The notes: generated from the sequence alone by a model not told the origin. Counted from the stretch's first letter, positions 1-9,956 are shown. The stretch: DNA of 64,000 nucleotides from Megasphaera paucivorans (GCF_900103535.1 NZ_FNHQ01000012.1:20448-84447), one strand, 5' to 3'. Made by a program: numbers and translations.

Positions 1-233
1 ACAACCATTTGATCAATGTTTGCAAGTCCCGGACGACGAATTTCGTTGCGTCGCGGCAGTAATTGCTCGATAACACCGGTATGATTATCCAGTACTGTTA
101 TTTCTACTTCATCACCAACAAGTATTTTTTGTTTCAATTTACCACGGCGCCGGCATTCTACTAAAGATTCCGGCAAGTCTAAATCGATATAATAATAGCC
201 GTTGTAATTTTTGATTACCTTTCCTTTGATCAT
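1..233 (-). CDS. rsgA: RsgA ribosome-biogenesis GTPase, N-terminal part only
   Basis: Only the first 77 codons lie in the window; the gene runs off the left edge. The visible part reads as the N-terminal OB-fold of RsgA (YloQ/YjeQ): it opens MIKGKVIKNYNGYYYIDL and later has the segment LPRRNEIRRPGLANIDQ that leads into the GTPase domain. The family is a circularly permuted GTPase that helps mature the 30S subunit. An AGGAGG sequence lies a few bases before the ATG. It follows the kinase gene with a short gap, and the prpC-prkC-rsgA order is standard in Firmicutes. The GTPase motifs themselves cannot be seen here. Confidence 0.9.
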   Translation of the reverse strand, partial: MIKGKVIKNYNGYYYIDLDLPESLVECRRRGKLKQKILVGDEVEITVLDNHTGVIEQLLPRRNEIRRPGLANIDQMV

Positions 234-240
234 AATCCTC

Positions 241-2154
241 CTAAATATATTTGTCCTGAACCAAAGAATTGTTTATATAAACACGTACTCGTGTTTTACC
301 GGTACCACTGATATTTTTAGTGATACTGTCGCCACCTGATTGATTACGATCATAAACAACATGTGATCCATTATCATCGCTTACGATAATTTGTACATGC
401 TGGCTGGAGGCTCCAGCAGGCACACTGATATTAACGGTCCCTGTATGAGTCGTTCCGGGAGCCTCTTGATTATTATTCTTATCATCTGCCGTAGTTTTGT
501 TATATTCTACGTTCAAATTGATTACATTGGGATTACTGCCATCTGCCGACTGCATCGTAACTTGTGCTTGATTGGTATCTTTGCTATTGTCGATATTAGC
601 AATTGTACCAGCAGAATACCCGGCGCTTTCCAATGCTTTTACGGCAGCATCCAACGGCATGCCAATAACATTGGGTGCCGATGACTGCTGATCTTTTGTC
701 TCAGAATTTTCACATACAACAACATCGATAGATGTATCCTTAGGTACTTTTTTAGGCGAAGAGGGACTCTGGCTCATAATTGTTCCTTCTTTATATTTGC
801 TGCTGCTTGAGTGAACAACATGTCCAATGGATAATCCTATGTCTTTTAATTTCAACTTTGCCTCATCCAAAGTTAATCCCCGTAAATCAGGAATAAGCAC
901 CTCCGAACCATCATGTCCCTTACTGACTGTAAGATAAATAGTCCGTTTGGCTTTTACAACGCTCCCTCCAGTCGGGGTTTGTGTGATGACCTGTCCAATA
1001 GGAACATCAGAATTATCCATTTCTTTAATAGAGACATTTAAATTTTTCTTTGTCAATATTTGTTTAGCGATTTCCACCTGTTTTCCAGTTACATCAGGAA
1101 CGGTTATTTCCTCCGTACTCCAAAAATTGCCAAAAGAAAAAAATGCCCATAGAAAAGCGACGACAAAAACCCCAAGCATGGCCATAATAATAGACTTTTT
1201 GGAATGATTGCTAATGTTATCCATGATGCGGGTAAAAACGTTAGCTTTATTTGGTTCTTTTATTTTTACAGGTTGAATTTTCTGTGTATTGAAATTGTTT
1301 TTAATAATCGGCAAAGCACCTTTATTAGGATTGACAAATCCCTGAGCCAATCGCATTTCCGCCATCATTTCACTTACAGATTGAAAACGGTCGTCTGGGT
1401 TTTTAGCCATTGCCTTTAAAATACACCGCTCCACCAATTGCGGAATACGGCGATTATATTTACTGGGAAGCGGTATTTCATCTTGTACATGTTGAAGGGC
1501 AACAGTAATGGCTGTATCCCCATGAAAAGGTACGACACCTGTCATCATTTCATACATGACGACGCCTAAGGAATAGATATCTGTACGCTCATCAATTTTT
1601 CCGCCGCTGGCCTGTTCCGGTGAAAAGTAATGAACTGAGCCAAGAATAGAGCCATCTTTGGCATTCGCGGTTGTAGAATTAACAGCTCTGGCAATTCCAA
1701 AATCAGCAACTTTAATATGGCCTGATTCAGTAACTAATATATTATGCGGTTTTATATCACAATGAATAATGCCATTACTATGTGCATGTTCTAAAGCCTC
1801 ACCAATATCAAACGTGATTTGTATGGCGTTATTGATAGGAAGATGTCCGTGTTTTTCAATAAATTCCTTCAGAGTCTCTCCGCGAATATATTCCATCACT
1901 ATGTAATGAACATTTTCATCATATCCGACATCATATATATTTACTATATTAGGATGCGATAATTTGGCAGCTGCCTGTGCCTCCTGACGAAAACGAACCA
2001 GAAAATCATGATCATTCCCAAGTTTTTCATGAAGGATTTTGACCGCGACTATCCGATCCAATAAAATATCTTGTGCTTTGTAAACACATGCCATACCGCC
2101 AGAACCGACTTTTTCCAATATTTTATATCGATTATCTAATATATGACCAATCAT
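241..2154 (-). CDS. prkC: PASTA-domain Ser/Thr protein kinase (PrkC/PknB type)
   Basis: A membrane Ser/Thr kinase that in this family senses muropeptides and phosphorylates division and cell-wall proteins. The kinase domain fills residues 10-270: glycine loop GSGGMACVYK (18-27), Lys39 in VAVKIL, catalytic Asp133 in HCDIKPHNIL, and DFG at 151-153. A transmembrane helix spans about 321-340, followed by three PASTA repeats beginning near VPDVTG (352), IPDLRG and APNVIG, and a short Ser/Thr-rich tail. The usual HRD motif reads HCD here, so it lacks the arginine of RD kinases. A GGTGGAG ribosome site precedes the ATG. The partner phosphatase PrpC is directly upstream, 37 bases away. Confidence 0.96.
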   Translation of the reverse strand: MIGHILDNRYKILEKVGSGGMACVYKAQDILLDRIVAVKILHEKLGNDHDFLVRFRQEAQAAAKLSHPNIVNIYDVGYDENVHYIVMEYIRGETLKEFIEKHGHLPINNAIQITFDIGEALEHAHSNGIIHCDIKPHNILVTESGHIKVADFGIARAVNSTTANAKDGSILGSVHYFSPEQASGGKIDERTDIYSLGVVMYEMMTGVVPFHGDTAITVALQHVQDEIPLPSKYNRRIPQLVERCILKAMAKNPDDRFQSVSEMMAEMRLAQGFVNPNKGALPIIKNNFNTQKIQPVKIKEPNKANVFTRIMDNISNHSKKSIIMAMLGVFVVAFLWAFFSFGNFWSTEEITVPDVTGKQVEIAKQILTKKNLNVSIKEMDNSDVPIGQVITQTPTGGSVVKAKRTIYLTVSKGHDGSEVLIPDLRGLTLDEAKLKLKDIGLSIGHVVHSSSSKYKEGTIMSQSPSSPKKVPKDTSIDVVVCENSETKDQQSSAPNVIGMPLDAAVKALESAGYSAGTIANIDNSKDTNQAQVTMQSADGSNPNVINLNVEYNKTTADDKNNNQEAPGTTHTGTVNISVPAGASSQHVQIIVSDDNGSHVVYDRNQSGGDSITKNISGTGKTRVRVYINNSLVQDKYI

Positions 2155-2191
2155 TTGGATTCTCCACCATGTATATGTTCTGAAAATTATA

Positions 2192-2899
2192 TCAAATAGT
2201 AACCAAAATAGCTGTTACATTATCATTCGCGCCATTTACATAAACGCGTTCAAACAAATCATTTATAATATCTCGTTCTTTGCGGGAATACTCTTGCAAT
2301 GCTTTTTGTAAGTCATCTTTACTAACAAACGAATTTAATCCATCCGTGCATAGTAATATACGATCCCCAGGGAAAATATCAAAAGAACCCGTGTCAACTT
2401 TAAGATTACGATCTACTCCAACGGCCCGGGTCAAAATATTCTTTTTGGGATGATGTTCTGCTTCTTCTTTAGTTATTTTTCCTTCATCCAATAACACTTC
2501 TACAATTGAATGATCAACAGTGATTTGAGTCAGTTGATTGTTCCGCAAAACGTAAATACGGCTATCTCCTACGTGAGCCCAGTTCGCTTTATGGTCTGCA
2601 ATAGTAAGCAAAGATACAGTTGTTCCCATTCCTTTTAAAGAAGGTTCTATCATCGCCTTGCTTAATATACAGGAATTTGCATATTGAACAGCTTTTTCCA
2701 ACTGAACTGGTGAGACATGCGTATAATTCTGAAAATAGTAAGCAATAGCTTCTACAGCCGTGCTGCTGGCAATTTCTCCACCGACATATCCACCCATACC
2801 ATCGGCAACGACAAAAACATCCTGCTCTTGGCTGATATAAAACGAATCTTCATTTACTTTTCGCACCAATCCAATTTTGGATTCACCGTATATGCCCAA
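2192..2899 (-). CDS. prpC: PP2C-family Ser/Thr phosphatase (Stp/PrpC)
   Basis: Metal-dependent phosphatase that reverses PrkC phosphorylation. PP2C motifs are complete: NEDS (16-19), DGMGG (33-37), a GDSR segment near 113, a CTDGL segment, and GANDNVT with Asp226. At 235 residues it has the usual length for bacterial single-domain PP2C enzymes. The start is a TTG: an in-frame TAA lies ten codons upstream and no ATG or GTG falls between, and AAAGGA precedes the TTG. It sits between rlmN and prkC, the conserved Firmicute order, and is probably co-transcribed with both. Confidence 0.95.
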   Translation of the reverse strand: MGIYGESKIGLVRKVNEDSFYISQEQDVFVVADGMGGYVGGEIASSTAVEAIAYYFQNYTHVSPVQLEKAVQYANSCILSKAMIEPSLKGMGTTVSLLTIADHKANWAHVGDSRIYVLRNNQLTQITVDHSIVEVLLDEGKITKEEAEHHPKKNILTRAVGVDRNLKVDTGSFDIFPGDRILLCTDGLNSFVSKDDLQKALQEYSRKERDIINDLFERVYVNGANDNVTAILVTI

Positions 2900-2962
2900 A
2901 TCCCCACGTCCTTTCGCGGCACTGCTTTACATACACAATTCAATCATATTCATCTGCATATG

Positions 2963-3991
2963 TCAAATATTTTCACGCTTTATGCGCAATTGACCACAGG
3001 CGGCTTGTATTTGACTTCCCATCTCTTTCCGTAGTGTAACATTTAATCCCTGCTTTTGTAAATAAGAAAAGAAACGATTTATCTCCATCTGGCTCGGTTT
3101 GCGTAATCCGACATCATAATTATCGTTGATGGGAATGATATTGATAAGAATATTTTTTCCTTTCATGATACGTGTGAGCATTTCAGCACACGCAATACTA
3201 CAGTTTACATTTTTCACAAGAATGTATTCATACGTAACTTTACGTCCCGTTTTCACAAAATAATTATCGGCAGCCATTATTACTTCTTCCAGCGGATAGG
3301 TGTTGGCAATGGGCATCAGTTCTTTCCGTATGTCTGTTGTAGGTGCATGCAGTGAAACTGCCAATGTAATCGGGATTCCTTCTTCGGCTAAATCATACAT
3401 GCGAGGAACAATACCCGCAGTTGACAGGGTAATGTTTCGATATCCCATATAAAATGTTTCTTTTTCATGAATCATGTGCAAAAACCGAAGAACATTTTCA
3501 TAATTCAATAAAGGTTCCCCTGTTCCCATGAGAACCAATGAATGGAGCTCCGGAGTTACCTGCTTTTTAAATGCTAAAAGTTGAACTATCATTTCTCCGG
3601 CAGTTAAATTTCGTATAAATCCATTTTTAGCAGATGCACAAAATACACACTTTACAGAACAACCCACTTGTGTGGAAACACAGATGGAATTTCCGTAATC
3701 ATGCTTCATCATTACAGATTCTACCGTATTGCCATCGGCCATACGCAGCAATAATTTTACAGTTCTTCCATCACTGGATTCCAATCTATCCATTACTTCA
3801 GGAAAATATATAGGAGCTTTCTCCTGAAGTAATTCCCTGTCTTTTTTTGGCAGGAGAATCATATCGTCCCAATCCGTAATTCCTTGTTTATAAATATATT
3901 GAAATATTTGTGAAGCCCTGAATTTCTTAATATTATACGTTTCTAAAAATTCTTCCAACTGAAGCTTTGTCATATCAAAAACATTGACCAT
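2963..3991 (-). CDS. rlmN: Dual-specificity 23S rRNA/tRNA adenine C2 methyltransferase
   Basis: Radical SAM enzyme that methylates C2 of A2503 in 23S rRNA and of A37 in some tRNAs. The [4Fe-4S] cluster cysteines are C111, C115 and C118 in CSVKCVFC. The methyl-carrier cysteine near the C-terminus is C332, in the AACGQLR segment. A MGTGEPLLNYENV stretch matches the family's GEPL motif. The length of 342 residues is normal. It lies 2 bases after the rsmB stop codon, so translation is probably coupled. RlmN rather than Cfr is supported by the housekeeping context and overall sequence. Confidence 0.96.
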   Translation of the reverse strand: MVNVFDMTKLQLEEFLETYNIKKFRASQIFQYIYKQGITDWDDMILLPKKDRELLQEKAPIYFPEVMDRLESSDGRTVKLLLRMADGNTVESVMMKHDYGNSICVSTQVGCSVKCVFCASAKNGFIRNLTAGEMIVQLLAFKKQVTPELHSLVLMGTGEPLLNYENVLRFLHMIHEKETFYMGYRNITLSTAGIVPRMYDLAEEGIPITLAVSLHAPTTDIRKELMPIANTYPLEEVIMAADNYFVKTGRKVTYEYILVKNVNCSIACAEMLTRIMKGKNILINIIPINDNYDVGLRKPSQMEINRFFSYLQKQGLNVTLRKEMGSQIQAACGQLRIKRENI

Positions 3992-3993
3992 AT

Positions 3994-5322
3994 TTATTCT
4001 CCTCTTCGTAATCGTGCAATAAAAAATCCATCCAAATTATCAATTTGCGGCAGTAATTGTATATATGATCCTTCTTTGTAAATACTGCAATAATCAGAAG
4101 CCTTTTCCGGCTTAAATTCAGGATGCCGTTTTAAAAAAGCTTCTACAACATGAACATTTTCATCATCATTCATCGTACAGGTGCTGTAAACAAGAATACC
4201 TCCCGGTTTTACACACTTTGAAGCACTTTCTAACATAGTTAGCTGCAGTTCGGGCAGTCTTTTTAAATCCATCGGTTTTTTACGCCACCGCAAATCCAGC
4301 TTCCGCTTCAAAACACCTAATCCAGAACAAGGAGCATCTACTAATACGCGATCTGCACGATCAGCATATATTTCACCAATTGTTGCGGCATCTTGGAGTA
4401 ACACACGAACATTGGAAAGGCCCAGATGTTGGGCATTCTTTTCTATAAGCTGCAATTTATGATCATAAATATCGCATCCATATACAATGGACGTATCTCC
4501 TGCCAGTGAAGCAATATGCGTGGTCTTACCGCCGGGAGCAGCGCAAACATCAAATATTACCTCGTTAGGCTTAGGATCTAGGACATGGGCCACCAACATA
4601 GATGATTCATCTTGAATAAAAGCCAGCCCTTGCTGTAATTCGGGAATATCGTGTATAGAAGGAATCGTGTTTAAATAAATGCCCTCCGGTGCATATGGTG
4701 CAATCTCAGCATCCATATCCCGCTGCTGCAGATTATGCAATAATTCGTCTCGGGAGATTTTCGTAGTATTTGCCCGAATACAAAGACGAGGAATCGTTTC
4801 AAAATAACGGCATAATGCAACTGTTTCCTCTGTACCATAATCAGCAATCCATTTTTTTATCAGCCATTGCTGCTGATGATATGTCAAAGAAAGATGTAAA
4901 ATCGTATTTTCCTCCAATGTCGGAATATTAAACTCCATACGGCGGCGAATACCATTTCGCAAAATTCCGTTAACGAATTTTGCCATTCCTTTATTGCCAA
5001 AGCGAGTTGCCAATTTTACAGACTCATTACAAGCTGCCGATTCAGGAACTTTTGTAAGACAAAAAATTTGATATAATCCCATCCGCAAAATGACCAGGCA
5101 AATAGGATCTAATTTTATTATTTTACGTGTGCTTACTGCCGTAATAATCCAATCCAAATAATTCAAATGACGTAGTGTACCATAGACAAGTTCTGTGTAA
5201 AATCGGCGATCCCGATCAACTAATTTATATTTCTGCAACGTTTGTGATACAATAATATTACTATATCCTTTGTCCTGACAAACAGTAAATAAACTTTGGC
5301 AGGCTAATTCGCGTACATTCAT
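3994..5322 (-). CDS. rsmB: 16S rRNA m5C967 methyltransferase
   Basis: SAM-dependent RNA cytosine-5 methyltransferase of the RsmB/Sun family. Residues 1-130 form the NusB-like RNA-binding domain. The Rossmann domain follows, with FDVCAAPGGKTTHIA (258-271), the VDAPCSG motif containing C332, and YSTC containing C382. Both cysteines expected for RsmB chemistry are therefore present. At 442 residues the length is typical. Its ATG overlaps the TGA of the DUF116 gene in an ATGA, implying translational coupling inside the priA-def-fmt cluster. Confidence 0.96.
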   Translation of the reverse strand: MNVRELACQSLFTVCQDKGYSNIIVSQTLQKYKLVDRDRRFYTELVYGTLRHLNYLDWIITAVSTRKIIKLDPICLVILRMGLYQIFCLTKVPESAACNESVKLATRFGNKGMAKFVNGILRNGIRRRMEFNIPTLEENTILHLSLTYHQQQWLIKKWIADYGTEETVALCRYFETIPRLCIRANTTKISRDELLHNLQQRDMDAEIAPYAPEGIYLNTIPSIHDIPELQQGLAFIQDESSMLVAHVLDPKPNEVIFDVCAAPGGKTTHIASLAGDTSIVYGCDIYDHKLQLIEKNAQHLGLSNVRVLLQDAATIGEIYADRADRVLVDAPCSGLGVLKRKLDLRWRKKPMDLKRLPELQLTMLESASKCVKPGGILVYSTCTMNDDENVHVVEAFLKRHPEFKPEKASDYCSIYKEGSYIQLLPQIDNLDGFFIARLRRGE

Positions 5323-6071
5323 GATTTTCTCCCTGTAATGATATCTAATAATTTATCTAACTTTTCTACGTCGACAGTTGTATTGAAGCAAGGACCATAG
5401 GGACGTTCATTTAATAAGCCTAATACAGGCAATGGTGAGACGTCCTGCATGCCGCTGATCAAATCTCGTTCACAGGCAATGGCAACAATTGCCTGCGGGC
5501 GATATTCACGTACTATTTGCCGAGCAAGAGTCCCTCCTGTAGCTACAGAAAAATGCATATTTCTTTTTTCTGCCAATTCTCGAATTTTTCCAATGGAACA
5601 CTTGCCGCACATATGACAGTTATTGATATTTCTTGTTATTTTATGCGGACATTGATCCCACTGCAGGCAGTGAGGTGCTAATATAAGTACATGATGAGGC
5701 GGTATGGAAAAATGGCAGCGAAGGACTAAATGATTAAGAAATGAAATATACGCTTCGTTTACATTTTTTTTATTCGACGCAAGCAATTTAGCTAATGGAT
5801 AAACGATACGCAAATATAGATTAAACACATGATTTAATCTTTTGCCTTGCAAAAAATGGGTATATGCCGCTATCCAAAGCAATCCATACAAAACAATGCA
5901 GCAAGTTGCCGCAAAGAACAATATAATTCCTATAACAGGCTGCAATATAGGGATGTATATATATAATCCTGGTTCAAGAACTTTCCAGCATAAAAACAGG
6001 ACAGCTGCGATGCATGCCGTAGCTGTCCCGGCCGTATATAAAAATATAGCGTAAGATCGATATGAATTCAC
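5319..6071 (-). CDS. DUF116 family membrane protein with Cys cluster
   Basis: Matches DUF116 proteins often found between fmt and rsmB in Firmicutes; the function is unknown. Two hydrophobic N-terminal segments probably cross the membrane. The cytoplasmic part carries a cysteine set in CPHKITRNINNCHMCGKC plus a later cysteine in VAIACERD, and the segment LPVLGLLNERPYGPCFNT. The cysteines suggest a metal or Fe-S site, which is inference. I place the start at a GTG at 6071, because AGAGG lies 8 bases upstream and this removes an overlap with fmt. A longer reading from GTG at 6113 is open but has no ribosome site and runs into fmt. The protein is then 250 residues. Confidence 0.82.
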   Translation of the reverse strand: MNSYRSYAIFLYTAGTATACIAAVLFLCWKVLEPGLYIYIPILQPVIGIILFFAATCCIVLYGLLWIAAYTHFLQGKRLNHVFNLYLRIVYPLAKLLASNKKNVNEAYISFLNHLVLRCHFSIPPHHVLILAPHCLQWDQCPHKITRNINNCHMCGKCSIGKIRELAEKRNMHFSVATGGTLARQIVREYRPQAIVAIACERDLISGMQDVSPLPVLGLLNERPYGPCFNTTVDVEKLDKLLDIITGRKS

Positions 6072-6076
6072 AAATT

Positions 6077-7015
6077 TTACCTCTGCAATACTTGTCCTGG
6101 AATCAATACACACCCTTGTAAAAATTGGGCCGCTGCTAACCGTTTACGGCTTTCTGGCTGTACTTCATATATCTGTAATGCGTTACTTCCTGTTTGTACA
6201 GTGAAATATTGCTTTGTTACTTCAAGGATGGTTCCTGGTATCCCGTCTCCTCCAGATACAACATCAGCCTTCCATATCTTCAAGCGCTTTCCTTGATACA
6301 TGCAATACGCTCCGGGCTGCGGATCGAATGCACGAATCAGGCATTCAATATGTGCTGCTTCATCCGCCCAATTTATTTCTGCCATTTCCTTGGTAATTTT
6401 GTCAGCATACGTCGCCTCTGCATGACATTGTGCTACGGCATGCGCTTCATAATTTTTCAAATCATGTAAAACTTCAACTAATGCTTGTGACCCAATTTTA
6501 GATAATTTTTCAAATAATGTTCCTGTTGTTTCTTTTACATCCAAGGAAATTTCGCATTTTTTCAATATTTTTCCCGTATCCATGCCTTCATCGAGCATCA
6601 TAATCGTAATGCCGCTGGTTTGAGCACCCTCGTATATAGCTCGTTGGATAGGAGCCGCTCCTCTATATTTAGGCAATAACGAGCCATGTATATTGAGACA
6701 GCCAAATGGTGGAATATCCAACACCTTCTTGGGAAGTATCTTACCATACGCAATAACAATAATAACCTCCGGCCGTAAATTCCGCAATTGTGCAAGTATT
6801 GTTTCGTCATGCATCGTACTTGGCTGCAATACCGGAATTTTCAACGCTTCCGCACATTCTTTAACTGGAGAAAAGGAAATTCGTTTTCCTCTTCCTCTCT
6901 CTTTGTCCGGCTGTGTTACAACAGCCGCGATATCATAGCCTTGATCATAAACAGCCTTTAAAGAAGGTACTGCAAATGCCGGAGTTCCCATGAAAACGAT
7001 TCTCATATTTTTCAC
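6077..7015 (-). CDS. fmt: Methionyl-tRNA formyltransferase
   Basis: Transfers a formyl group from 10-formyl-THF to initiator Met-tRNA. It begins with the family signature MRIVFMGTPAFAVPSL just after the start, and contains NIHGSLLPKYRGAAPIQ with the catalytic Asn/His and MDEGMDTG with the catalytic Asp. Length is 312 residues including the C-terminal tRNA-binding domain. A GTG that directly follows the def stop has GGAGG five bases upstream, so I use it; an ATG three codons later matches the canonical N-terminus equally well. It is coupled to def, which removes the formyl group it adds. Confidence 0.96.
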   Translation of the reverse strand: MKNMRIVFMGTPAFAVPSLKAVYDQGYDIAAVVTQPDKERGRGKRISFSPVKECAEALKIPVLQPSTMHDETILAQLRNLRPEVIIVIAYGKILPKKVLDIPPFGCLNIHGSLLPKYRGAAPIQRAIYEGAQTSGITIMMLDEGMDTGKILKKCEISLDVKETTGTLFEKLSKIGSQALVEVLHDLKNYEAHAVAQCHAEATYADKITKEMAEINWADEAAHIECLIRAFDPQPGAYCMYQGKRLKIWKADVVSGGDGIPGTILEVTKQYFTVQTGSNALQIYEVQPESRKRLAAAQFLQGCVLIPGQVLQR

Positions 7016-7477
7016 TTATTCCTCCACTAATCGTAAATTATCTGCTTTTTCAATAAATAAAACACCCGTTAAATGATCAATTTCATGTTGAAATATACGT
7101 GCTAGAAAACCTTCCGGATTAAAATATACGACTTTTCCCCGGCGATTCAGAGATTTTACTTTGATTTTACTGTATCGTTCCACTTCACCATAATATCCGG
7201 GAACACTTAAACATCCTTCACTGCCAATTTCCATTTCTTTGGATGTTTCAATTATTTCGGGATTGATAAGTTCGATCAAACCATTGCCGCCATCTAATAC
7301 AATCAGCTGCTGCGGTACATTTACCTGGGGAGCAGCAAGGCCTACACCTTCGGCAGCATACATTGTTTCCGCCATGTCATCCAATAACTTTTTAGTTTGT
7401 TTCGTAATCGTTTCAACCGGCTGAGCTGTTCCTTTTAAAATAGGAGCTCCCGCCTTTACAATTTTAAGTATAGCCAT
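7016..7477 (-). CDS. def: Peptide deformylase
   Basis: Metalloenzyme that removes the formyl group from nascent protein N-termini. All three motifs are present: GVGLAAPQ (44-51), EGCLSVP with metal ligand C89, and QHEIDHLTG with the HEIDH zinc/iron motif at 131-135. At 153 residues it is a short type 1 enzyme. The stop codon abuts the fmt start, so the formylation and deformylation genes are probably translated together. Confidence 0.96.
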   Translation of the reverse strand: MAILKIVKAGAPILKGTAQPVETITKQTKKLLDDMAETMYAAEGVGLAAPQVNVPQQLIVLDGGNGLIELINPEIIETSKEMEIGSEGCLSVPGYYGEVERYSKIKVKSLNRRGKVVYFNPEGFLARIFQHEIDHLTGVLFIEKADNLRLVEE

Positions 7478-7494
7478 TAAAAATTCACCTCATA

Positions 7495-9858
7495 TTAAAT
7501 GCTTGGATCTACATCTATTATTATACCAGTTTTATGAAATTCTGCCTCTTCTTTTATGTATTTTTTTATTTTTACTAAATCAGCCCCTTTGATCAGGACG
7601 ATAATACGGAATTTATTACGAATTTTTTTTATCGTATCAACATACGGACCGATAATTTCAATGTTCTGATCATACCGCAATCTCCACGCGGCCAGCAAAT
7701 CAAATATCCGATTCCCGGCCTTCCACATAAACGATTCGTCCTCATAGGTGACAGTAATTTTAACGATTTGATGAAATGGCGGATATAATAACTCCTGTCG
7801 ATATGAAATTTCTTTTTCGTAAAAAGACTTATAATCTTGATATTTACTGCATTGTATCACATAATGTTCCGGCGCGTACGTTTGCATAACGACATGTCCG
7901 GGCACATTCCCTCTTCCCGACCGGCCGGCTGCTTGAGTTAAAAGCTGAAAGGTACGTTCCCCCGCCCAATACACCGGCAGGTTTAACAAACTATCAGCAG
8001 ATAAAATACCTACAGCACTCACTTCTGGAAAATCATGTCCTTTAGCAACCATTTGTGTACCTAAAAGGATATCATACTCATGTCGTCGAAATGCTTCAAT
8101 AATTTTATCGCCGCTGTTCTTTCTGCCCGTTGTATCTTGATCAAGGCGGATAATACGGGCTTGCGGATACCTGTCATGCAGCTGCTCTTCTACTTTTTCC
8201 GTTCCGGTGCCAAAAAACTTAATATATTTGCTGCCGCAAGAAGGACAAACAACAGGAACCGGTATCTCCGTATCACAATAGTGACACCGCAGATTATGCT
8301 GGCTTTTATGATATACCATGGCAACATCACAGGTCTTACATTTTACAACATATCCACATTTACGGCACATTACGAAAGTAGAAAATCCACGTCTATTCAA
8401 TAAAATAATGGCCTGCTGCCTGCATGCCAGAGTTTGATCCAACAGCGTGGCCAGTGCATCGGAAATAACACTTCTATTCCCTCGGGCTAATTCTTCCCGC
8501 ATATCTACAACCCTGACATCAGGAAGTGGTTTGTTTTGAACTCTCCGGCTTAATTCCAAAAGTACATACTCCCCTTTCTGGGCTCTGTAATAAGAATCCA
8601 ACGAGGGAGTGGCACTTCCCAAAATGACAGGACACCGGTAATACGAAGCTCTCTTGCGAGCAACAGCAACAGCGTGATAGCGTGGAGTCTCATCTTGTTT
8701 ATAAGAACTGTCATGTGCTTCATCTACGATAACAAGGCCAAGATTGGAGACAGCGGTAAACACTGCAGATCTGGCACCAATGCAAATGTGACTTTCCTCT
8801 TTTTGCATACGAAGCCAATTGTTTTGACGTTCTCCCTTAGATAATTGGCTATGCATAACAACGATATCATTCCCAAAACGACGTATAAATCTTCGTACAA
8901 TTTGTCCCGTCAGTGCTATTTCAGGTACAAGAACAATGACTTGCCTGCCGCGTGCAATGACTTGTTCGGCTAAGTCCATATATATTTCAGTTTTCCCACT
9001 GCCTGTAACGCCATGCAGGACATAGGTGCTTCCCTTTGTATCATTTTTAATTACAGTAACCGCATGTTCCTGTTCGGGTGTAAGCTGCCACGGTTTATCG
9101 GCCGCCTCTTTTTCTGTTAAATCTACAGTCTGCTTTAATCTAATATCAATAGCAGCCAGTTTCGTCTGAACCAAATGCTGTATAATATCACGGCTATAAC
9201 CCTTTTGGATCCAAAAGGAAAGGGGAGCCGGTCCGTTTTCCTTTAATTCTGCTAACAAGTGCATTTGCTTCTTACGGTTTTTTAATATGGATTGGCAGTC
9301 ATCATCTACAAAATACAACCACTTTTCTGTTTTATCGGCAATTTTATTTTGTAACTGTTTTTCTTCTTTCAAAGCATGCTTTTCAATAAGTTTTTCAATA
9401 AACGCTTGTCCAAACTGATTGCATAATATTTTTTTCTCTTCATTCTTTTTATTTTCAAGATATTCCCATATGTTTTTTCCATTCAGCTGCAAAAGCATAT
9501 CTCTATTTTCCACAGTAACGTATGTATGGGCAACAATTCCCTTTTTTTCAATCATAAATAACCGCAGCGAATCGGACATGCTGCATAAATAATAGTCACT
9601 GATCCACAAAGCAGTAGCAATCATTTCTTCTTGAAATCCGGTCTGCACTGACAAGACAGAACTAATCGGTTTTAATACATAATCATGTTGTACAGAATCG
9701 GCTGGATGAAGAGCTACGATAACTCCTTCTTCCCTGCGATGGCCAAAAGGAACTAATACACGTGTACCCACACGGACAAAAAGCTCTTCAGGAACAATAT
9801 AGGAAAATGTCTTTTGCAGCCTTTTAGCGGTTATATTGATGATTACTTCTGCAATCAT
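7495..9858 (-). CDS. priA: Primosomal replication-restart helicase PriA
   Basis: 3'-5' superfamily 2 helicase that reloads the replisome at stalled forks. The N-terminal 3' DNA-binding domain is followed by Walker A GVTGSGKT (283-290) and DEAH at 379-382. The eight-cysteine zinc-binding block lies in the middle of the helicase (CRKCGYVVKCKTC, then CHYCD and CPSCG). The helicase C-terminal motifs, including QAAGRSGRG, are intact. The length of 787 residues is typical. The metK terminator ends just upstream, so expression may depend on read-through or a promoter I did not find. Confidence 0.96.
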   Translation of the reverse strand: MIAEVIINITAKRLQKTFSYIVPEELFVRVGTRVLVPFGHRREEGVIVALHPADSVQHDYVLKPISSVLSVQTGFQEEMIATALWISDYYLCSMSDSLRLFMIEKKGIVAHTYVTVENRDMLLQLNGKNIWEYLENKKNEEKKILCNQFGQAFIEKLIEKHALKEEKQLQNKIADKTEKWLYFVDDDCQSILKNRKKQMHLLAELKENGPAPLSFWIQKGYSRDIIQHLVQTKLAAIDIRLKQTVDLTEKEAADKPWQLTPEQEHAVTVIKNDTKGSTYVLHGVTGSGKTEIYMDLAEQVIARGRQVIVLVPEIALTGQIVRRFIRRFGNDIVVMHSQLSKGERQNNWLRMQKEESHICIGARSAVFTAVSNLGLVIVDEAHDSSYKQDETPRYHAVAVARKRASYYRCPVILGSATPSLDSYYRAQKGEYVLLELSRRVQNKPLPDVRVVDMREELARGNRSVISDALATLLDQTLACRQQAIILLNRRGFSTFVMCRKCGYVVKCKTCDVAMVYHKSQHNLRCHYCDTEIPVPVVCPSCGSKYIKFFGTGTEKVEEQLHDRYPQARIIRLDQDTTGRKNSGDKIIEAFRRHEYDILLGTQMVAKGHDFPEVSAVGILSADSLLNLPVYWAGERTFQLLTQAAGRSGRGNVPGHVVMQTYAPEHYVIQCSKYQDYKSFYEKEISYRQELLYPPFHQIVKITVTYEDESFMWKAGNRIFDLLAAWRLRYDQNIEIIGPYVDTIKKIRNKFRIIVLIKGADLVKIKKYIKEEAEFHKTGIIIDVDPSI

Positions 9859-9872
9859 AATTATATACTCCT

Positions 9873-9910
9873 ATCAAAGAAAAAGAGAGACATAAATGTC
9901 TCCCTTTGAT
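9873..9910 (-). terminator. Intrinsic terminator of metK
   Basis: Read on the minus strand, GGGAGACAT pairs with ATGTCTCTC across a 2-base loop and is followed by TTTTTC. It sits between the metK stop and the priA start. Confidence 0.8.
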
Positions 9911-9956
9911 AATTTATGCGCACCTATATTATAACGCAAAATAAACAAACTTTATA

